Both the position numbers and the translations under genes were made by a program. DNA of 64,000 bases from Vishniacozyma victoriae. Taxonomy: Eukaryota > Basidiomycota > Tremellomycetes > Tremellales > Bulleribasidiaceae. Shown here in pieces: positions 58,052 through 64,000 of this stretch; position 1 is the first letter of the stretch, and each line of letters opens with the position of its first letter. A model generated the notes under the pieces. It was not told the DNA's origin and searched no databases. It saw nothing but the letters and a program-made list of their open reading frames with translations. The DNA is taken from assembly GCA_017654735.1 (NCBI GenBank), contig JADPYG010000090.1:310001-374000 (forward strand). Reading direction: 5' to 3'.

Positions 58052-60418
58052 TTAGAACAAGGTCCTCTCGATCCAATCCCTAAATGCCAAACACTCTTCT
58101 CCCTCATCCTCATCAAACCCATGTTCGGCACCTTCCCTAACTTCAACCTCCAATCCTTTCTCCCCATAGACCTTCTTCAAAGCTTCAACAGTCTTATCAA
58201 ATCTCTGAACAGCAGAATCATCATCCCCATAAATCAAATACATTGGTTTCTGTACCTCCCTCGAGTTCGAGTTTGAAAGCATATCGCATCGTTGTGGAAT
58301 AGAGAGTGATTCGGGGGTTGGTCTGAATGAATCGTTGCCCCTACCTATTGAGCGCTGGGCTTTGAAGAGGAGGGAAGGGAAGAGAGAATGTTGGAGCATG
58401 TAGGGATAGAGGATTGATCGTGGGCCTCCTGAGGGGGTTGTTGCTATTGGTGCTGCTTTTGGGTCTATGTGGGGTTTGGCCTCTGCGTGGGATACCCTAT
58501 ACGTCAGCTTTGAGCTCTGTAGTAGAGAGAGGAAGCCGTCGGCCAGTTCGAAGGAGAAGGTAGTGGGAGACTTACGTTTTACCATGGAATGGAACGGGAT
58601 TCGTTTCGGTCGACCAGAATTCATCCGTCAAGTCGGTTATAGGGTAGAAAGGAGCAATACACTTGATCCCCTTTTCACTATCCCCTCGATACCCACCAAC
58701 AGCCTCCTCACTCGCCGACTTGGGTACAGTCAATCCAGCAATCATCGCTAGGTATCCACCCGCCGAACCACCTGATAAACAGACCCGGTCGGTGTCGATC
58801 TGATATTCCTTCTTGCCCTCTTTGACTAATCTTTTGTTCATGTACAATTGGACGAACGAGAGCAGAGTGGTGATATCGGAGAGAATATCGATGATTGGCA
58901 CTTGGGGTGCTAAACGGTAATTAGGCGATAGGACTGCTACATTGCCTTTTGGGAATGTATGGGCTGGAAGACGACGGAAGTGGGGTGGAAGGTTCTCTTT
59001 GTTTCCTTGAAGTAAACCACCGCCGTGGAACCAGATTATAAGTGGTATAGCGGATGATGGAGGGATGGGAGGTAAGTAGAGGTCGAATTCGATAGCTAGC
59101 GGTTCCGAATCGAAAGTCGCGGCAGGACAGGTTTTATAAGTCCACGTTAAATCTGGTAATGGGATCCCAGACCCATTTCCAGCTGACTTCTTCGGTTTTT
59201 CTTCTCCCTCAACTTCACTTGATCCAGTGGGCTCCAGTCCTGCAGCTTTCCTGTGAATGGCACTGACTGTCCTAGGCTGTCCTCCGCCACCTCCTAGTCC
59301 GATACCACAGCCTTCCAGTTCAATCTTGAGGGTATCTGAAATATCCCCGTCCGTGCCCCTCAGTCGAGCATTCCCATTGAGCACCAAAGTAGCCAATTCG
59401 GGCATATCATCTATCCCTGCTCCAATTACATCCAGATCAATGATTCCAGTCAAAGAGTTTCGTTCCAGATTCAAGATTCGCATATTCATCAACCTAGTTG
59501 GTAGTTTCAAGCCTTTTAGCCCATCGTTCGTGAGCCGATTATGGCCAAGGTTGAGGGTTCGAAGTGTAGGCCAGATGGTAAGGGGTGAGCGGCCTTTTGC
59601 TCTTGAGAAGGAGGTCGAGAGGAATCCGGCGCCGTAAGACAACCCTTCTTCCGATGGTGCGATGGGCTGGGTGAGATTGATGGACGTAAGGGCGTTGTGT
59701 GAGAGATCGAGGACTTGGAGGGCGGGGAGGAGGAGGATAGCACCGGGTACTTCGGAGAATGCGTTATGCCTCAGCATCAGTTTGATACCAAATTTGGAAA
59801 GACGACATACGATAGATCAATACTGCCCAGCTTGAGGAGGTCCGCAAAGCTTTCAGGTAGACTCTTGAGCCCATTCGCACGTAGCTATCATCAGCCATCA
59901 TTTGACCATGGTTGTAGTGGAACATACATCAATACTCCTCAATCCACCAAAAGCTCCAATCTCCCTCTCGAGCTCCAAAATTCGATTGTCAGCTACCTTG
60001 AACGCCGTCAATTCTTCCGGATCAACCCAAGCCTCCCTCGTTGGTTGGTTAAAGACTGCTTCCTTGCTCTCTTCCCGCGGTGCGCCACCAAGTGGTCGGA
60101 TAGTGCTCTCCTTCGGCCTTGGAGGGGATGGAGGGCGTGTAAGTGACTTGACGTCCATTCCACCTATCATGGTATATACATCTGGTGGAATCCTTTGTAG
60201 ATTCAATCCAGAGATATCAAGTTTACCTACTATCAGCAAAGAACAGGGCAGGGGGACATACCACTCCGAACAGCTTTCTTGATTTGCCCAGAAGTAGTTC
60301 GTTCCTCATTCAAGGAATCGTCCGAGGGAACATGTCGAGCAGCATGACCTTTGATGGGAGTTGCTGTTTTTCGTGCTTCTGCACGCTTCGCAGCTATCTG
60401 TTCGCGTAGGGTGCTCAT
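58052..60418 (-). CDS. Leucine-rich-repeat/alpha-beta hydrolase fusion protein
   Basis: One chain appears to join two domains. The N-terminal part begins MSTLREQIAAKRAEARK, then KLDISGLNLQRIPPDVY and leucine-rich repeats such as LQVLDLSHNALTSINL, LRTLNLGHNRLTNDGL and MRILNLERNSLTGIIDLD. The C-terminal part is an esterase of the hormone-sensitive-lipase type: oxyanion motif WFHGGGLLQGN, nucleophile elbow SGGSAGGYLAM, acid in YGDDDSAVQRF and His in EHGFDEDEG. A long exon (59777 to 58572) carries both, so the fusion is not an artefact of splicing. All three catalytic residues are present. Whether the LRR part binds a substrate or partner is unknown. Related fungal fusions may exist, but I cannot search. 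Confidence 0.85.
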
Positions 60419-60809
60419 TGTATTCGTGGATTAGGTAGTGGGTGTACAGAAAGATGTTTATTCCGCATAGACTTCGGTTGACGCGCTTGACTTTTACCCG
60501 CTCAAGTTGGGGCTTGGCCAGGGTGCCGTTCTGATAGCCTTCCTTGACGTTACTTGATATGTACATGTAGCTCACCACAGTAGCCTGGAGCCTCGCAGGT
60601 GCATACTATCCACTTCGGCCATACTCTCTTCCCCATAAGCTTGGGCACGGTAAATCTCTAAGAACATGTGGACATGACGCTTGATTCACGAACGAAGGAT
60701 TGTGTGGATTGTTGAGTGAAGGCAAGAATGATCATTGATTGACACGCCCAGGAAGGTATAAGATGAAGGATGCATGCTCTCGTTGCAATAATCTTATTGA
60801 TCTCATCAA
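60419..60809. promoter_or_regulatory. Divergent promoter, no gene seen
   Basis: About 390 bp between the divergent starts of the LRR-esterase gene and the small acidic-tailed gene. I saw no tRNA-like fold, convincing motif or further reading frame. Confidence 0.4.
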
Positions 60810-61344
60810 ATGATCATGTCTACAGTCCCGACCACAAGTGACCAGCTCGAACTAGTCCTCGAGAGGATCCAGTCGAGGCAATACTTCCTGGTTGTGGTTC
60901 AACACCTACTCTCCGAATTGCGCAATCCTCGACGAAGATTATCCTACTCCTCTTTTTCTGGGAGGAGTGATCCGATACCATCAACTCCACCTGCTCCAGC
61001 TGCCATTACTGTACGTCGCCTCGAAAGGATTTGACTAGGGCTGAAGTACAGACCCTTGCCACTCTGCTGGATGAGGGGAAGAAACGTAAACGCTCAATTA
61101 CCCATTTCGAGGGTATCCCACTCTCACTCATTCGCCCCGTTGTCAAAGCTCCAATGAACAGGAAAGTGGCGACATCGCGTAGGATGAGAGAGCTGGAGAG
61201 GACAATGGCGAAATTATACCATGGGGGAAATCACGATATAGTATGTCTCTTCCCTGTCGTCGCCTTCAGTGCTGATGATAGGCCAATACAGATAGCGAAA
61301 GCGAAGACGAAAGCGATGATGACGACATTGTAATTATCATATGA
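60810..61344 (+). CDS. Small protein with acidic tail and possible SUMO-interacting motif
   Basis: Three exons (introns 61011-61051 and 61241-61281) encode 150 residues of unknown family. Exon 1 starts MIMSTVPTTSDQLELVLERIQSR and is helical; exon 2 is basic (KKRKRSITHFEG, RRMRELERTMAKL); exon 3 gives NTDSESEDESDDDDIVIII. The acidic run with Ser in CK2 context followed by four aliphatic residues at the very C-terminus matches the consensus of a SUMO-interacting motif. The choice of the last acceptor at 61281 decides this tail; a second AG at 61291 would give a short basic end instead. A nuclear role is inferred only. Confidence 0.55.
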
Positions 61345-61438
61345 CTCTATATCCCCTACTGTACAAGTACATGCTACAAGTCCTATTGTATACAACCGTT
61401 CCAGACGATGCAATGACAAGATTTACGATATTTCCTTT

Positions 61439-62946
61439 TCAATACAGCCTCGCGCGTTTATCATCTCCGCCAGTCCCAAAACTATTGGCCCTTTTTAGCT
61501 CCTCTGCAGACTCGGGAGAGGGCATGTATCCATCCCCACCTCCTGCCGTCGGCCATGTGAATCCCGTATCATCCCCTTCTTTGACTGCCTCCCTGCCCAT
61601 CCCGTACAGATGGTCCAGCATTCCATTCCCATTTTGTGCAGGAGAGAGTCCGGAAGCAGCTGGTCTTTGATTACTTGTATTCCTTCCCGCTGTTGGCCAT
61701 GCGAAACCACCCTGATCGAGATCTTCCTGTGGAGTTCCGGAGGAATGGTGATGCGAGTTTGACGATGATCCTTGTTGCGGAGTGGGTACGACTCCAGCTC
61801 CCTGACCACCTGCAAACAATTGATCCAGTAAACCCGAGTCGTCTACTGGTATACCCAATTCAGCAAGTTGATGACGCTGCCTCTCGAGTAGGATCCGCTG
61901 TTGACGCTGGTGGTTCTGTTGAAGCTGATACTCGGCGTAACGCGACAGCATGTCTGGATCCCACTGCATGTTGTTTGGCATAAAGTTGTTGTTGGCTGGA
62001 GGCTGCGAGGTAGGTGGGTAGGCGTTTGGGTATGGGTTCGATTGGGCTTGGGGTGGGTACGATGATTGGCCATAGTTTGAATAGGACGGTTGAAGGGGTT
62101 GATCGCGGTAGGGTTGGTTGGGGTACTGGAGTCGGGCGGATGATTGGGGCGGGTAGTTGGGTGTCTGGTGGAGGTTCATTGCGTACTGCATCGATACATT
62201 GTCCTGCATGTCAGCTAGTTTATGAAAGTGTCGAGGGGAACTTACGGAAGCATGCCTTGTACGCCCATGACCGACATCAGGCTTGTCCTCGTCCTCATCG
62301 CTACTAGCCTGCGAGGTAAGACCCTCGATAAAGCCCCTCCGTTCGGATGTGGTCCTCTTTCTACGCTTGGATCGTTCATAATCGCCTCGAGTAGGTTGAC
62401 GTGACTTGAAACTCTCTTTTCCTTTTAAACTCTTGCCCGGGCCAGGTGGTCCGCCTTGTTTCCCTGGCTTTGTACTCGCCCGTCGGTCCGTCTCATCATC
62501 CTCGTCGTCATCATCCTCACCCGCAGCTGCCATGGCTGCAAACTCGGGTGCTCGACGCCGTTCAATCATCCCCTCGTACTATTATCAGCACAGACTAGAA
62601 CGTTGATGGGTGACTCACGTCGAGGTACCGATCAAACTCGCTATTCAGATCCTTGCTCGAGAACTCGTAGGGTTTACCATTATTGGAAAAGATGAGAATC
62701 GAGACATCCGCTGCACATAGGACCGAAAGTTCCCATGCCTTTTTCATCAAACCGGCTTTACGCTATCGGGTCAGTCCTAAACTGCGGGGAGTGGGGACTA
62801 GGAGCGTACCTTTAAGAAAGTGACGTTCCGATTGCGTTCATCCTAGTACAAGATTAGATAAAGTCTGGCTTGGCTGATGCAGAATGAGGAATGCCAAGAA
62901 CGAGACTCACTATGAGAGGTCTAATTTCGATCTTTTTCCTACCCAT
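61439..62946 (-). CDS. RLM1: MADS-box transcription factor, Rlm1/MEF2 type
   Basis: The first exon MGRKKIEIRPLI, a second DERNRNVTFLK and a third RKAGLMKKAWELSVLCAADVSILIFSNNGKPYEFSS give a complete MADS box of the MEF2 class, which binds CTA(A/T)4TAG. The spacing of introns inside the box is like other basidiomycete relatives. The rest is long and disordered, with a Lys/Arg/Ser region, Gln/Asn/Tyr/Pro-rich stretches (SYPPQAQSNPYPNAYPPTSQPP) and a closing KRARLY. In yeast Rlm1 is a target of the cell-wall-integrity MAP kinase. The upstream 400 bp (62947-63346) separate it from the COX11 3' end and hold no gene that I recognise. Confidence 0.93.
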
Positions 62947-63346
62947 CTTTGCTTATTTGTCGCTAGATTAGGTTGTAGGGTGTTTAAGTCGCGGGTGAGA
63001 CTTTGTATCTTGGATGGAAGTGGGTGGTATGTATTATAGAGGTGTAGGTGTCTCTATCTATGTTGACAATGGTTGTACACCGCTTCTTTGTTGCGCAGTC
63101 TATGTCGATCGAGTTGGTGGAAGAGATGATTATGGTGGTGTGAGGATGACTGTAAATAGCCAAAGGAAGGGATTCGTAGTTATTATTGGTCTAGGGAGTT
63201 TAAAACGGGATGTTTGCTACTTGTGGTAATAATCACTACTTTTCTCCAGTCGGCCGTAAGAACTCTGTCGCCGCTTCGGCTTGGTGGCTGGAGCCTAGAT
63301 CTCTGCGCTCAAACTCTACGAGATGTGATGCATGATGTCCTATATG

Positions 63347-64000
63347 CTATGCTTTGTTACCCTCACGGCGAGCCAATTGATAATTCTCGAATCCCTGAGA
63401 CTTTTGGATCACCTCCTCAGAGGCGTCGGGGACCAAGTGACCTTTGTCATTACGCTTTGCCCTACATATCAGTATTTTGTGATTGTCTCGAGTCTCGTGA
63501 AGGTCTCGGGACTGACCTGAAGAAAGTGTAGCTCAGAACGACATCGTCCAATCCGTCCAGACTGGGCTCATCATCGATATCTCGGTCGATAAAGAAGAAT
63601 ACGGGTAGATCGACTTCTTCTCCAGCGCGGATCTTTTGTTCTTCAAAGCAAAAGCATTCGACTTTGGCGAAGTACGGTGCGATCTATCATCAGCCTATAC
63701 CTCTCGCATGTGACACACCTTCTCAGGAGTCATGTTGTACGTAGCAATCCCAATCAGATCCTTGTCGGAATTATTCTTGGCCGTGTAGAATGCAAGAGCA
63801 GTCTCTCCAGGCAAGACTTTAACACTTCTCGTAACAGGTGAAAAGGTCCAAGGAAGAGCATCAGAGGGTGTAGCTTCGAAATGAACCGTTATACGTTTAC
63901 GAGTCGTTTCCGGGTCGGCATATAATCGATCGGGGAGGAATCGAGAACGGTCCGTCATGGGTGTTCCAGAGTATCCGGTTGCTGAGCAGAATGCTCGATA
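63347..64000 (-). CDS. COX11: Cytochrome c oxidase assembly copper protein Cox11, 5' end outside window
   Basis: Copper chaperone of the inner mitochondrial membrane that helps build the CuB site of Cox1. The visible part reads YSGTPMTDRSRFLP, LPWTFSPVTRSVKVLPGETALAFYTAKNNSDKDLIGIATYN, AKVECFCFEEQKIRAGEEVDLPVFFFID and LSYTFFRAKRNDKGH. The CFCF motif provides the copper-binding cysteines. The frame is still open at 64000, so the presequence and membrane anchor lie beyond the edge. Two introns are visible (about 63720-63690 and 63507-63461). The C-terminal tail after FFR is longer than in yeast and ends GNKA. Confidence 0.92.

Overview
The window is nuclear DNA of a fungus, most likely a basidiomycete yeast of the Tremellales (Cryptococcus/Kwoniella/Tremella type). 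Nearly every gene is broken by short introns of about 35-60 nt with GTRNGT donors, a CTGAC/CTNAC-like branch site and a close AG. Genes are packed on both strands, and the set (MCM6, TOM40, RPN9, ELP2, ERB1, HEM1, COX11, Rlm1-type MADS box) is that of a core eukaryotic chromosome. I saw no transposon, rRNA, tRNA or CRISPR. Coordinates of spliced genes run from start codon to stop codon and include introns; exon joins were worked out by eye from splice signals and reading frame.

Layout. 0.3-8.3 kb: a regulator with three tandem Zn2Cys6 clusters, phospholipase C, a HERP/Usa1-like ubiquitin-like membrane protein and an ADIP/SSX2IP-type coiled-coil protein. 8.5-13.5 kb: ERB1, a DUF3140 protein with a KPASKK tail, and an SH3BGR-like thioredoxin-fold protein. 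13.7-18 kb: a small orphan, a WrbA/Pst2 flavodoxin-like reductase, ATP synthase subunit d and a PABPN1-type RNA-binding protein. 18.3-22.9 kb: two paralogues of an unrecognised 186-residue family in inverted orientation, enclosing mitochondrial uL10m and TOM40. 23.4-34.5 kb: RPN9, MCM6, an NAD-dependent epimerase, PP4 regulatory subunit 2 and a farnesylatable type I Hsp40. 34.9-38.2 kb: a TLC-domain membrane protein and a Ytp1-like protein. 38.3-40.4 kb: three genes of unknown type. 40.5-50 kb: an M13 metallopeptidase, a PGG-repeat protein, a COPI-associated membrane protein, an orphan, a hemerythrin-like protein and a DUF1264 protein. 50-64 kb: ELP2, 5-aminolevulinate synthase, a GTPBP1-type GTPase, a leucine-rich-repeat/esterase fusion, a small acidic-tailed protein, a MADS-box factor and the 3' part of COX11.

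There is no operon logic. Several genes serve mitochondria (uL10m, TOM40, ATP7, HEM1, COX11), but they are scattered and probably independent. The parts that conserved families do not explain are the triple zinc-cluster protein, the inverted paralogue pair, the 38.3-40.4 kb orphans, the LRR-esterase fusion, and an unusual density of micro-exons and odd splice sites, including a start codon split by an intron.
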